The notes beneath the pieces were generated by a model. The model was not told the origin of the DNA. It did not search any database and worked only from the letters and a program-made list of their open reading frames with translations. From Salinibacterium sp. SWN167 (lineage in GTDB: Bacteria; Actinomycetota; Actinomycetes; Actinomycetales; Microbacteriaceae): DNA of 64,000 nt. Below, in pieces: positions 1-7,900 of this stretch. Position numbers and translations under genes: made by a program. The stretch is taken from the NCBI RefSeq assembly GCF_015864665.1, contig NZ_JADYWU010000001.1:62001-126000 (forward strand), written 5' to 3'. Position 1 is the stretch's first letter, and each line of letters opens with the position of its first letter.

Positions 1-962
1 AACTCTGCGATGGTGCGGATCGGGGGCGCAATGCGGGGAACGAAGAGTGCCGGGTCGACATCCAGAACCTGCACGGCGCTCCACGCGCTGTCGTCGAATC
101 CTGGGCTGCTCCAGCCGGCGGGCTCCAACGAGAAGTCGATGTCAGTGCCGTCATAAATGCTCGACGCCGTGACCTCGCCCGTGGATGCTCGCCACGAGTC
201 ATCGGTGAGGAACTCCTCGTGGCTGCCATCGGCGAACTCGACCTCGAGCTGAGCGATGAGGCCCAACTCGGTGCCGTAGATCGCGTCGCGGTCGCGCCAG
301 CCGAGGCGGCCGCGGTACCACCCGTCGCCGAGCATCGCGCCGAGCACGTTCTCACCTTCGGTGAGTAGCGCCGTGACGTCGTGCGTCGCGACAACGATGC
401 GTTCTTGGTAGGCGGTCCAGCCTGGAGAGAGGTGCTCTTCTCCGACGCGAGTGCCGTTGATTGCGAGTTCGTGAACGCCGAGCGAACTCACGCGCAACCG
501 CGCCCGCACGGGCTTGCTGGCCAGCGTGAGCGAGCGGCGGAAGTACGGCGAGACGCCGGCAAGTGGGGCGGGAATGCTAATGACGGCCGCGCTGAGAGTG
601 TCAACGCCTGCTTCGACGCCGAGCTCGCTGCTCCACGCGGTCCAGCCGGCGGCTGTTGCAACGCGAACGCGAAAGTGACGCACCCCCGCAGCGGGAAGGT
701 CTCCCCCGGGAGCGAGAACTCCGGATGTCCCTGCACCCTCGGTCGGGTCGGTCACCGACTCTTCGGTGTCGTTGCCGTTGCCGTTGCCGTTGCGCCAGGA
801 AATTTGGTAGCCGAGGACCGCCGTAGCTTGTTCGCCTTCGAGGGACCAGGTCAAGCGCAGCCCCGTTCGCGGCACACCGATCAGGTCGTCGGTGTACTGG
901 GTCCGCAGGTACGTTGCCCGAAGTCGATCATCAGACTTATCAAAAGTCGGTAGGAATGCCAC
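1..962 (-). CDS. Alpha-L-rhamnosidase, GH78 family, N-terminal part (3' end outside window)
   Basis: The minus strand is open from a GTG at 960-962 to the window edge: 320 codons, so only the N-terminal part is seen. It begins with a fibronectin-like segment (about residues 14-115) and continues into the carbohydrate-binding N domain of bacterial rhamnosidases. Around residue 210 this carries LGDGWYRGRLGW, followed by a SIYDGTDIDFSLEPAGW stretch, both typical of GH78. The family releases terminal L-rhamnose from glycosides and polysaccharides. The catalytic (alpha/alpha)6 domain lies outside the window. No signal peptide is visible, so the enzyme is probably cytoplasmic and acts on imported rhamnosides. 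A purine-rich AAAGGG precedes the GTG by about 10 bases. It is divergent from a sugar ABC importer, with LacI-type operators between them. A hexanucleotide microsatellite at 771-794 encodes alternating Asn-Gly. Confidence 0.88.
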   Translation of the reverse strand, partial: MAFLPTFDKSDDRLRATYLRTQYTDDLIGVPRTGLRLTWSLEGEQATAVLGYQISWRNGNGNGNDTEESVTDPTEGAGTSGVLAPGGDLPAAGVRHFRVRVATAAGWTAWSSELGVEAGVDTLSAAVISIPAPLAGVSPYFRRSLTLASKPVRARLRVSSLGVHELAINGTRVGEEHLSPGWTAYQERIVVATHDVTALLTEGENVLGAMLGDGWYRGRLGWRDRDAIYGTELGLIAQLEVEFADGSHEEFLTDDSWRASTGEVTASSIYDGTDIDFSLEPAGWSSPGFDDSAWSAVQVLDVDPALFVPRIAPPIRTIAE

Positions 963-1006
963 AGGTGGGGGCCCTTTCGTTTACGTCGTTGTAAGTTCCA
1001 GCCTAC

Positions 1007-1052
1007 ATAAAACGTTTCAATTAAAATACGTTTATTACGGGTTTTTTGTCAC
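1007..1052 (-). promoter_or_regulatory. Promoter of the rhamnosidase gene with LacI-type operator
   Basis: On the minus strand GTGACA (1047-1052) and TATTTT (1023-1028) are separated by 18 bases, a plausible -35/-10 pair. Just downstream, at 1007-1020, lies ATAAAACGTTTCAA, a near-palindrome with the central CG of LacI-family operators. The same pattern (TTRAANCGNTTCAA) recurs at 1150-1163 and 10269-10282, which suggests one regulator for all three. The whole 963-1210 intergenic region is clearly more A/T-rich than the genes around it. Confidence 0.55.
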
Positions 1053-1111
1053 GCGGGGAAGGATTATCGGGGCCTCGGAAGCTCATAGATTCTCATATTT
1101 ATCGACTCCGA

Positions 1112-1163
1112 TTGACAGCCTCGGGATTCGCCCGTATTCTTTCAGGACGTTGAACCGATTCAA
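1112..1163 (+). promoter_or_regulatory. Promoter of the sugar importer operon with LacI-type operator
   Basis: TTGACA (1112-1117), a 17-base spacer and TATTCT (1135-1140) make a good sigma-A promoter. The predicted start of transcription near 1147 is followed at once by TTGAACCGATTCAA (1150-1163), a 14-bp dyad with central CG, as expected for a repressor that blocks initiation or early elongation. The same -10 hexamer and layout recur at rhaI (10227-10282). Confidence 0.6.
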
Positions 1164-1210
1164 TTATGTAGCACCAAGAAACATTCCGACTTTACAAGGA
1201 GGTAAAGCAA

Positions 1211-2521
1211 ATGAACGCATTCAAAAAGCGCAGCAAGCTCATGGCGGCACTCGTGACTGGAGCAGCAATTTCGCTCACGATCGCCGGCTGCTCAACCGGC
1301 GGAGCAACGACAGACGGGAAAGTTGAACTTTCGCTGCTCGTCGACAACACCGACGCCAACATTGCAACGGTAGAGGCGCTCGCCGAAGCATTCACCGCTC
1401 AGAACCCCGACATCGAGATCGACGTTCAGACTCGTCCCGGTGGCGAAGAGGGCGACAACCTCATCAAGACGCGACTTGCTACCGGCGAAATGACGGACCT
1501 GTTCTGGTACAACTCGGGTTCGCTCATGCAGGCGCTCAACCCCGACCAGACGCTGCTTAACATCGCAGACGAGCCCTTCATGGACACCGTCACGTCAACC
1601 TTCATTGACGGCGTGAGCACGCCGAACGGTGTCTACGCTGTTCCCGCCGGAACCGGCATGGGTGGCGGAATTCTCTACAACGAGGCCATCTACGCCGAAC
1701 TCGGCCTCGAAGTCCCCGTCACGTGGGATGAGTTCATGGACAACAACGAAGCCATCTCGAACGCTGGCTACGACGCCGTCATCCAGACCTACACCGACGC
1801 GTGGACTTCACAGCTCTTCGTTCTCGGAGACTTCTACAACGTTCTCGCAGAAGAGCCCAACTGGGCAGACGACTACACCGCCAACAAGGTGAACTACGCC
1901 GACGACGACGTAGCCATTCGCGGCTTCGAGCGTCTCCAAGAGGTTTACGAAGCCGGCTACCTCAACGAAGACTTCGCCTCCTCGACCCTCGATGACGGAC
2001 TGCGCATGCTTGCTCAGGGCGAGGGTGCTCACTACCCCATGCTGAGCTTCGCAGTCTCGACCATAGTTGAGCTCTACCCCGACCAGGCTGACGACATCGG
2101 ATTCTTCGCCCAGCCGGGAGATGGCCCGTCAAACGGTCTCACCACGTGGCTCGCAAACGGCATCTACGCTCCCGCCGACACCGAGCACCCCGACGAGGTC
2201 AAGAGCTTCATGGCGTTCATCGCAACGGTAGAGGCCTGCGACGTACAGTCCGACGCCGTCGGAGCAACCGGACCGTACTTCATCGAAGGTTGCGTGCTTC
2301 CCGATGACGTTCCGAACGCCACCGCCGACCTGCTCCCCTACTTCGAGACCGAAGGCGGAACCGCAGCAGCTCTCGAGTTCCTCTCGCCCGTCAAGGGACC
2401 GTCGCTGCCGCAGATCACCGTTGAGGTAGGTTCGGGCATCCGTTCCGCCGCCGAGGGCGCATCGCTCTACGACCAGGACGTCACCAAGCAGGCACAGCAG
2501 CTCGGACTCGAAGGCTGGTAA
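1211..2521 (+). CDS. Sugar ABC transporter substrate-binding lipoprotein (family 1)
   Basis: A 436-residue extracellular solute-binding protein. The start is fixed by a strong AAGGAGG eight bases upstream. The N-terminus is a lipoprotein signal with positively charged MNAFKKRSK, a hydrophobic core and lipobox TIAGC (Cys27), so the mature protein is anchored outside the membrane. Length and architecture fit the oligosaccharide-binding (UgpB/MalE-like) group, and two matching permeases follow. No ATPase gene is present in the operon, as is common for this importer class, which shares an MsmK-like ATPase encoded elsewhere. The context (divergent rhamnosidase, shared operator) points to a rhamnose-containing oligosaccharide or glycoside as substrate; that is inference. 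Confidence 0.9.
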   Translation: MNAFKKRSKLMAALVTGAAISLTIAGCSTGGATTDGKVELSLLVDNTDANIATVEALAEAFTAQNPDIEIDVQTRPGGEEGDNLIKTRLATGEMTDLFWYNSGSLMQALNPDQTLLNIADEPFMDTVTSTFIDGVSTPNGVYAVPAGTGMGGGILYNEAIYAELGLEVPVTWDEFMDNNEAISNAGYDAVIQTYTDAWTSQLFVLGDFYNVLAEEPNWADDYTANKVNYADDDVAIRGFERLQEVYEAGYLNEDFASSTLDDGLRMLAQGEGAHYPMLSFAVSTIVELYPDQADDIGFFAQPGDGPSNGLTTWLANGIYAPADTEHPDEVKSFMAFIATVEACDVQSDAVGATGPYFIEGCVLPDDVPNATADLLPYFETEGGTAAALEFLSPVKGPSLPQITVEVGSGIRSAAEGASLYDQDVTKQAQQLGLEGW

Positions 2522-2551
2522 CCAGCACTTCGGCAATACGCTGAAACGATC

Positions 2552-2585
2552 GCGGGGGTCGACTCGACTTCGAGTCGGCCCCCGC
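2552..2585 (+). terminator. Intra-operon stem-loop after the binding-protein gene
   Basis: GCGGGGG (2552-2558) pairs with CCCCCGC (2579-2585), and the inner CGACTCGA (2560-2567) pairs with TCGAGTCG (2570-2577), giving about 16 bp with a 2-base loop. No T-run follows and the permease gene starts 29 bases later. It therefore looks like a processing or partial-termination hairpin that raises binding-protein mRNA over permease mRNA. Confidence 0.6.
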
Positions 2586-2614
2586 ATTCATCCATCACAG
2601 TCAACGGAGACATC

Positions 2615-3550
2615 ATGGCCATAACCACCGAGCGGCGGCTCGCGCGCCAGTCGAAACGACCGGGGCGCCTTCCCGAAAAACCCCGCAAAAGCCGCCAGAA
2701 GAGCCAGTACCCGATGTGGTTCTACATCCCGGCGGCCGTGCTCTTCTTCACGCTGTTTGTGGTTCCCACGATCGCTAGCTTCTACTTCAGTCTTACTCGC
2801 TGGTCACTTTTCGACATTGAGTTCATCGGCTTTGACAACTTCGCCCAATTCTTCCGTGAGCCCATGCTCATTCAAGGGTTCGTCAACACCTTCATCTTCG
2901 GGTTCATCACCTCGGGGCTGAAAGTCGTCTTCGGCCTGCTGCTGGCTGTGTTGCTTTCCAGCCAGATCATGGGCCGCACCTTCCTTCGCTCAGTCGTCTT
3001 CTTCCCCGTGCTGGTCTCCGTTGTCGGCGTCGGCATCACCTTCCGCGTGCTCATGGATCCCTTCGACGGACTCATCAACACAGCGCTTGCCGGCATCGGC
3101 GTCGACGGCCCAGGCTGGCTCACCGACCCCAGCTACGCCCTGCTCTCCGTCGCTTTCGTTGAAGTCTGGCGCGGCGTCGGACTCGCGACTCTGATCTTCA
3201 TCGCCGGAATCGTCGCTATCCCGGATGAGTACTTCGAAGCGGCCACCACAGATGGTGCGAGCCCCTTCCAGAATTTCTGGCACATCACACTGCCGCTGGT
3301 ACGCCCCGCCATGGTGACCGTCGTCATCCTCTCCCTCATCGGTGGATTGCGATCGTTCGACCTCATTTGGGCGATGACGCGTGGCGGCCCTGGCTTCACC
3401 AGCGACGTGATTGCCTCGGTGATCTTCAAGCAGTACCAAGCGGGGTTCTACGGCCTCTCGAGCGCCGGAAACGTGGTGCTCTTCGTTGTCGTCACCGCGA
3501 TCATTGTGCCCATCTTCTGGTTCCTCAACCGTAAGGAGGCAGACCAATGA
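2615..3550 (+). CDS. Sugar ABC transporter permease (MalF/UgpA type)
   Basis: A 311-residue integral membrane protein. A basic N-terminal tail (residues 1-33) is followed by about six hydrophobic segments. The EAA loop that docks the ATPase is visible as EAATTDGAS at residues 208-216, followed by ITLPLVRP. It forms the first half of the heterodimeric channel for the importer whose binding protein is encoded just upstream. Its stop overlaps the next gene start by 4 bases (ATGA), showing translational coupling. Confidence 0.92.
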   Translation: MAITTERRLARQSKRPGRLPEKPRKSRQKSQYPMWFYIPAAVLFFTLFVVPTIASFYFSLTRWSLFDIEFIGFDNFAQFFREPMLIQGFVNTFIFGFITSGLKVVFGLLLAVLLSSQIMGRTFLRSVVFFPVLVSVVGVGITFRVLMDPFDGLINTALAGIGVDGPGWLTDPSYALLSVAFVEVWRGVGLATLIFIAGIVAIPDEYFEAATTDGASPFQNFWHITLPLVRPAMVTVVILSLIGGLRSFDLIWAMTRGGPGFTSDVIASVIFKQYQAGFYGLSSAGNVVLFVVVTAIIVPIFWFLNRKEADQ

Positions 3551-4377
3551 AACGTCGCACCCGCTCCATCCTGACCGGAACCCTCGCGATTATCGCGTCG
3601 GTCATCGTGTTCCTCGTGCCGTTCACCTTCATCCTGATGACGGCGTCGAAGACCCGCCAAGAGTCCGCAGCCCTGCAGTTTTCGTGGCCCGAGCAGTTCG
3701 CTCTCTTCGAGAACATCGTGGAGGTTATCCAAACTCGCGACTTCATGCTCATCACGGCGTTCATCAACTCCACCGTGCTGACAGTGGCAAGCGTCACCCT
3801 CATGGTGCTATTTTCCGCCATGGTGGGCTGGGTGCTCCAGCGACGCCAGTCACGCTGGAACCCCGCGATCAACCTCATGGTTCTCGCTGGGCTCATCATC
3901 CCGCCAGCCGTCGTGCCGACCATTTGGGTGCTGCAGGGCCTCGAGCTCTTCGGAACGCTCCCCGGTCTGATCCTCATTGAGGTCACGTTCGGACTCTCGT
4001 TCTCCGTGCTGATGTTCCGCGCCTTCATTGCCGCCATTCCTCGTGAACTCGACGAAGCGGCGACGATCGACGGAGCAGGCCCCATTCGGCTCTTCTTCCA
4101 GGTTGCGTTCCCCCTGCTGCGGAGCGTCATCGTCACGGTGATCGTGGTGCAGGCAGTCTTCGTCTTCAACGACTTCCAGAACCCGTTGTACTTCTTGCCC
4201 GGTGACGAAAACGCCACCGTGCAGCTGACGCTCTACAACTTCCAGAGCCAGTTCGATACTCAGTGGAACCTGCTGTTTACGAACATTCTGCTCATCACAA
4301 TCCCGCCCCTGGTAATGTACATCTTCTTCCAGCGGCAGATCGTGGCCGGCATGACGAGTGGCGCCGTCAAGGGCTAA
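3547..4377 (+). CDS. Sugar ABC transporter permease (MalG/UgpE type)
   Basis: A 276-residue membrane protein, partner of the preceding permease. An N-terminal transmembrane helix lies at about residues 10-32. The EAA loop EAATIDGAG starts at residue 170 and is followed by VAFPLLRS. About six hydrophobic segments are seen. It overlaps the upstream permease by 4 bases. The operon ends here, followed by a strong hairpin at 4396-4425. Confidence 0.92.
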   Translation: MKRRTRSILTGTLAIIASVIVFLVPFTFILMTASKTRQESAALQFSWPEQFALFENIVEVIQTRDFMLITAFINSTVLTVASVTLMVLFSAMVGWVLQRRQSRWNPAINLMVLAGLIIPPAVVPTIWVLQGLELFGTLPGLILIEVTFGLSFSVLMFRAFIAAIPRELDEAATIDGAGPIRLFFQVAFPLLRSVIVTVIVVQAVFVFNDFQNPLYFLPGDENATVQLTLYNFQSQFDTQWNLLFTNILLITIPPLVMYIFFQRQIVAGMTSGAVKG

Positions 4378-4395
4378 TCCGCATAACCACCACGC

Positions 4396-4425
4396 ATGGG
4401 TGCTGTCCTTCGGGGCAGCACCCAT
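4396..4425. terminator. Bidirectional terminator hairpin with UUCG tetraloop
   Basis: ATGGGTGCTG (4396-4405) pairs with CAGCACCCAT (4416-4425). The inner bases close a TTCG tetraloop with C-G closing pairs, an unusually stable loop. It lies between the convergent permease (+) and AraC (-) genes, so it can serve both. No clear T-run follows. Confidence 0.65.
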
Positions 4426-4430
4426 ACGTC

Positions 4431-4468
4431 GTTAAGCTGCACTGACGTGGTTAATCTGCACTGACGTC
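4431..4468. repeat. Tandem 19-bp direct repeat
   Basis: GTTAAGCTGCACTGACGTG (4431-4449) is followed immediately by GTTAATCTGCACTGACGTC (4450-4468), with two mismatches in 19. It sits between the terminator hairpin and the stop codon of the AraC gene. It could be a slippage duplication or a protein-binding site; its function is not known from sequence. Confidence 0.8.
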
Positions 4469-4470
4469 GA

Positions 4471-5310
4471 TCAGTCGAGAAGGTGGATGCCCGCCCGGTA
4501 CTCCTTGGGGCTGATGCCGTAGGCACTGCGAAAGATGCGGGCAAAGTAGTTCGCGTCGTCGATCCCGGCCTGCTCCCCCACGCGCGCAACCGCCAGATCG
4601 GTCGACACGAGCAGCAGAGCCGCGCGCTCGAGCCGCACCTGCGCGATGAAACGTGCGGGAGACGTTCCCAGCTCACGCCGAAAGATTCGCGTGAAGTGGG
4701 AGGGCGAGAGATTAGCCGCCGCGGCCACGGCAGGCACCGACCACTCGTGGGCCGGATCAGCGACGATCTGTGCCACGACACTCCACACCAGGTCACTCGA
4801 CGAGGTCGCCACCTGCTCCACCCGATCCGGATCCCCAAAGTCGGTGAGCACCGCCATGATGCAGGTCAGTAAGCCCACGCTGATCATGAAAGGCGCCTGC
4901 GGGCGTTGCTCGAGCGATGTCGCCCAGGCCACGGCATCGCCGAAGACATCGGCCGGTGCGGTCCAACTTGAGGTGCCGGCTGAAAGCAGGCGCCGCGACG
5001 AGGTGGCATCAGTAAAGAGCCACGGCAAGTGCTCGAAAAGCACTCGCTCATCGAAGTACACATTCACCACCGTCATGGTGGTGATGGGCTCGAACGAATG
5101 CCAGCTTCCCGGCCGCACAAGGAACACCGAACCCGCAACCGCATCATCCGTTCCCGTGCGCGAGATGTGCGTGCCGTGGCCGCTCACGACGAGGGCGATT
5201 TCGACGAAATCGTGAGCGTGTGGCTCGATCGTCTCGGGCACATCAACCGATTCTGCCCCGATTCGGCGGGAATCGGCGCCGAGAACTCCCGTGAGTGCGT
5301 AGCGGTCCAT
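4471..5310 (-). CDS. AraC-family transcriptional regulator
   Basis: A 279-residue regulator. The N-terminal half is an AraC-type cupin sensor (PHAHDFVEIALVVSGHGTH at about residues 26-44). The C-terminal third has the two helix-turn-helix units of the family (WSVPAVAAAANLSPSHFTRIF, followed by the VGEQAGIDDANYFARIF region and ISPKEYR). The ATG at 5308-5310 was chosen over an upstream TTG because TAGAGT (5318-5323 on the minus strand) lies 7 bases before it, a leaderless-promoter arrangement. It is divergent from the propeller/P450 cluster, which it probably controls. The cupin sensor suggests a sugar or small organic effector. Confidence 0.87.
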   Translation of the reverse strand: MDRYALTGVLGADSRRIGAESVDVPETIEPHAHDFVEIALVVSGHGTHISRTGTDDAVAGSVFLVRPGSWHSFEPITTMTVVNVYFDERVLFEHLPWLFTDATSSRRLLSAGTSSWTAPADVFGDAVAWATSLEQRPQAPFMISVGLLTCIMAVLTDFGDPDRVEQVATSSSDLVWSVVAQIVADPAHEWSVPAVAAAANLSPSHFTRIFRRELGTSPARFIAQVRLERAALLLVSTDLAVARVGEQAGIDDANYFARIFRSAYGISPKEYRAGIHLLD

Positions 5311-5453
5311 GCGTGCAACTCTAAAGCATCGCGCCCACAACTAAGCGCGAAAAATGCTAGTCCGTGACCAGCGGTTGCTAACAGTTGTGCGCGATGTGCG
5401 ATCAAATCGAAGTATTGAACTTGGCTGGATTCAGCCCTGAAGGGTAGACAACG

Positions 5454-6422
5454 ATGTCGGCATTGCACACGACCAGCACCACCGATGCGTCGAGCAACGG
5501 CTGGCGAGAAATTGCTCCTGAACTCACGGAGATCGCTGAGTGGTCGCATTCCGGCGCCGCCGTGCTGGCAGACGGCCGCATTGTCGTGTCGACTCCGGGC
5601 AGCGCACACGTCAGCGTGATCGCGCCCGACGGCTCAGTGACTACCCTCCCCTGTGGCGCTGGCATCTACCACGGCATGGCCACCGACCCCGGTGTCTCTA
5701 GCCCCGCAGTCTGGCTCGCCGACATCGGCGTCGAGGCTGACGGCGGCGGGCTCTTCCTCTTTAACGTCGACTCGAAGGAACTGACGGATGTCGGCCCCGA
5801 CGACCGCACGACAGCGCACGTCGTCGGCTGGCGACCCACCGCTCTCGCTGTGGAACGCGGCATCACCGATCCGGCCGGTTCCGTGCTCTGGGTGGCGGAT
5901 GGCTACGGTCACTCGCTGGTGCACCGCCTCGAAGACGGTCGCATCACCCTGACGATCGATGGCTCAGCCTCTGGCCAAGCCTTCGATTGCCCGCACGGTA
6001 TCGCGCTCGACGATCGCGGCGACGAGACCCTCGTGGTCGTCGCCGACCGCTCGAATGAACGCTTGGTCTGGTTCGACCTCACCGGCGCGTACGTTCGCGA
6101 GCTGCGCAGCCCCCTCATCACGAGCCCGAGCTCAATCACCGTGTATGACAACCGTCTTATCGTCACCGAGCTGTTCGGCGGACTGATCGCTGTGGCATCC
6201 GACGACACCGTGACCGACCTACTGAACCGCTCCCCTCGCGAGCGCGTTGGCGCCTGGCCGAACGAAGGCGACAGTGACAACCTGCTGCGCCCCGCAGTCG
6301 CCCCCGGTCAGATCAATAGCCCACACGGTATTGCCACGACCAAAGACGGCGTTGTGCTGACCGAGTGGATCATCGGCGGGCGCACTATCTTGCTCGGGCA
6401 CGACATCGTCGGCACCCCCTAA
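5454..6422 (+). CDS. NHL/SMP-30-like beta-propeller protein
   Basis: A 322-residue soluble protein with repeated blade signatures: VWLADIG, VLWVADGYGHS, CPHGIALDD, VVVADRSNERLVWF and a second SPHGIA near the C-terminus. This pattern fits a six-bladed NHL or SMP-30/gluconolactonase-like propeller. Some family members are metal-dependent lactonases, but the metal ligands cannot be assigned with certainty here, so lactonase activity is only a possibility. It is the first gene of the P450 cluster, with ferredoxin, reductase and P450 following in the same direction. An AAGGG lies 11 bases before the ATG. Confidence 0.65.
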   Translation: MSALHTTSTTDASSNGWREIAPELTEIAEWSHSGAAVLADGRIVVSTPGSAHVSVIAPDGSVTTLPCGAGIYHGMATDPGVSSPAVWLADIGVEADGGGLFLFNVDSKELTDVGPDDRTTAHVVGWRPTALAVERGITDPAGSVLWVADGYGHSLVHRLEDGRITLTIDGSASGQAFDCPHGIALDDRGDETLVVVADRSNERLVWFDLTGAYVRELRSPLITSPSSITVYDNRLIVTELFGGLIAVASDDTVTDLLNRSPRERVGAWPNEGDSDNLLRPAVAPGQINSPHGIATTKDGVVLTEWIIGGRTILLGHDIVGTP

Positions 6423-6472
6423 CCACAGCACCCTCACTGCACCTCAGCACGAACCAGAACACAGGAGTTCCC

Positions 6473-6664
6473 ATGAAAATCGAAATTGATGCCGCTGCTT
6501 GCGTCGGTGCCGGCCAGTGCGTTCTCACGGCAGAAGACCTTTTCGACCAGGACGATGACGGAATCGTGTTGCTGCTCAACGCTGAGCCTGACGAATCTCG
6601 CTATGCCGCCGCTCGACGCTCTGCCGCGCTGTGCCCCGCACGCGCGATCACCATTCACGAGTAA
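6473..6664 (+). CDS. 3Fe-4S ferredoxin partner of the P450
   Basis: A 63-residue protein with three cysteines, Cys10, Cys16 and Cys54, the last in a CP motif. The C-x5-C ... CP spacing is that of the single-cluster 3Fe-4S ferredoxins that deliver electrons to actinobacterial P450s. The acidic surface (EDLFDQDDDG) is typical for docking to reductase and P450. The start ATG follows ACAGGAG by 6 bases. Only 3 bases separate it from the reductase gene, supporting one redox chain. Confidence 0.9.
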   Translation: MKIEIDAAACVGAGQCVLTAEDLFDQDDDGIVLLLNAEPDESRYAAARRSAALCPARAITIHE

Positions 6665-6667
6665 ATC

Positions 6668-7900
6668 GTGGAACTGAAGTCGCACTCTGATGTGCTGATC
6701 ATCGGCGCCTCGACCGCCGGATGCGCCACAGCAGAGTCGTTGCGCCACGAAGGCTTTACGGGCTCGATCACCGTGCTCGGCAACGAGACCTCAGCCCCCT
6801 ACAATCGCCCTCCGCTCTCGAAGCACGTGTTGCTCGGGGAATGGGAATCGGAGAAGGCAGACATCTTCGCCGACGGTGCAGCGGAGCGTGCCGGCATCGA
6901 CCTCCACACTGACGTGACCGCTCACGCGCTGAATACGGCCGAGCGCAGTGTCTCCACGAACCGCGGCGACATTTCTTACGGCACGCTTGTGATCGCCACC
7001 GGTGCCCGGGCTCGCCAGTTGCCGGCCAGCGTCGACCCAGACCACGTAGCGCTCACGTTGCGCACTCGCGAAGACTCGATGCTGCTTCGCGAACGCCTCG
7101 AAAACTCCCGCTCCGTCGTTGTCATTGGCTCCGGAGTTCTCGGGTCAGAAATCGCCGCGGCGGCTCGCAAGAAGGGGTGCGCCGTGACAATCGTCGGCCG
7201 CTCCGGGGCCCTGACGTTGGGTTCGGTTCGCGATCTGTTGACACAACGCCTCGAACGACTTCACGCGCAGAATGACGTTGAGTTGCGTTTAGCTGAGGGC
7301 GTCGCCTCGATCACGCACGACGGCACGACGGCCCACGTGACTCTAACCTCGGGTGAGCAGCTCGACGCCGACACCGTTGTCGCCGCTGTTGGCGCCATCC
7401 CGAATGTGGAGTGGCTCGAATCGAGCGGCCTCACCACCTCCCCAGCACTGAACTGTGACTCGCACGGACAGTGCGCGGAAAACATCTATGCCGTCGGCGA
7501 CGTCGCCGCCTGGCACGACTCTCGCACCGGCCGCTGGCTCCCTGACGAGCACCAACTGACAGCGCTCCAACACGGTCAAGCCGTTGCACGCCACATCGCT
7601 ACGGGCGAGAAGGCTGAACCCCCGGTTCCCTTCTTTTGGAGCGAGCTCTACGGCGTTCGTTTTCAGGCCTACGGGCGATTCCCCGCAGAGGCCGAACTCG
7701 TCACGACGCACGGCGACCGTGAAAGCGGAGACTTCGTAGCCCTCAGCATGCTCGATGGGCTCCCCCACGGAGTCGTCGCCAGCAACATGTCCCGCTACTT
7801 TCGGCAGGCCCGGCCAGCCGTCGATGCCACCCTCTCGGGCACTCCCGCCCCAGCGACAACCACCACACCTTCGACCGCCCCTCCAGGAGGACAGTCATGA
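6668..7900 (+). CDS. FAD-dependent ferredoxin reductase
   Basis: A 410-residue two-dinucleotide-binding-domain oxidoreductase. The FAD motif is IIGASTAG (from residue 11), a variant of GxGxxG. The NAD(P)H motif is VVIGSGVLGSEIAA at about residue 154. The characteristic second FAD motif NIYAVGDVAAW lies at about residue 275. It would pass electrons from NAD(P)H to the adjacent ferredoxin. It starts with GTG, with no good ribosome site, probably by coupling to the ferredoxin stop. The last about 25 residues are Pro/Thr/Ala-rich. The stop overlaps the P450 start (ATGA). Confidence 0.9.
   Translation: MELKSHSDVLIIGASTAGCATAESLRHEGFTGSITVLGNETSAPYNRPPLSKHVLLGEWESEKADIFADGAAERAGIDLHTDVTAHALNTAERSVSTNRGDISYGTLVIATGARARQLPASVDPDHVALTLRTREDSMLLRERLENSRSVVVIGSGVLGSEIAAAARKKGCAVTIVGRSGALTLGSVRDLLTQRLERLHAQNDVELRLAEGVASITHDGTTAHVTLTSGEQLDADTVVAAVGAIPNVEWLESSGLTTSPALNCDSHGQCAENIYAVGDVAAWHDSRTGRWLPDEHQLTALQHGQAVARHIATGEKAEPPVPFFWSELYGVRFQAYGRFPAEAELVTTHGDRESGDFVALSMLDGLPHGVVASNMSRYFRQARPAVDATLSGTPAPATTTTPSTAPPGGQS

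Noticed and set aside
4431-4468. CRISPR-like repeat
   Set aside because: Only two adjacent copies without a spacer and no cas genes in the window.
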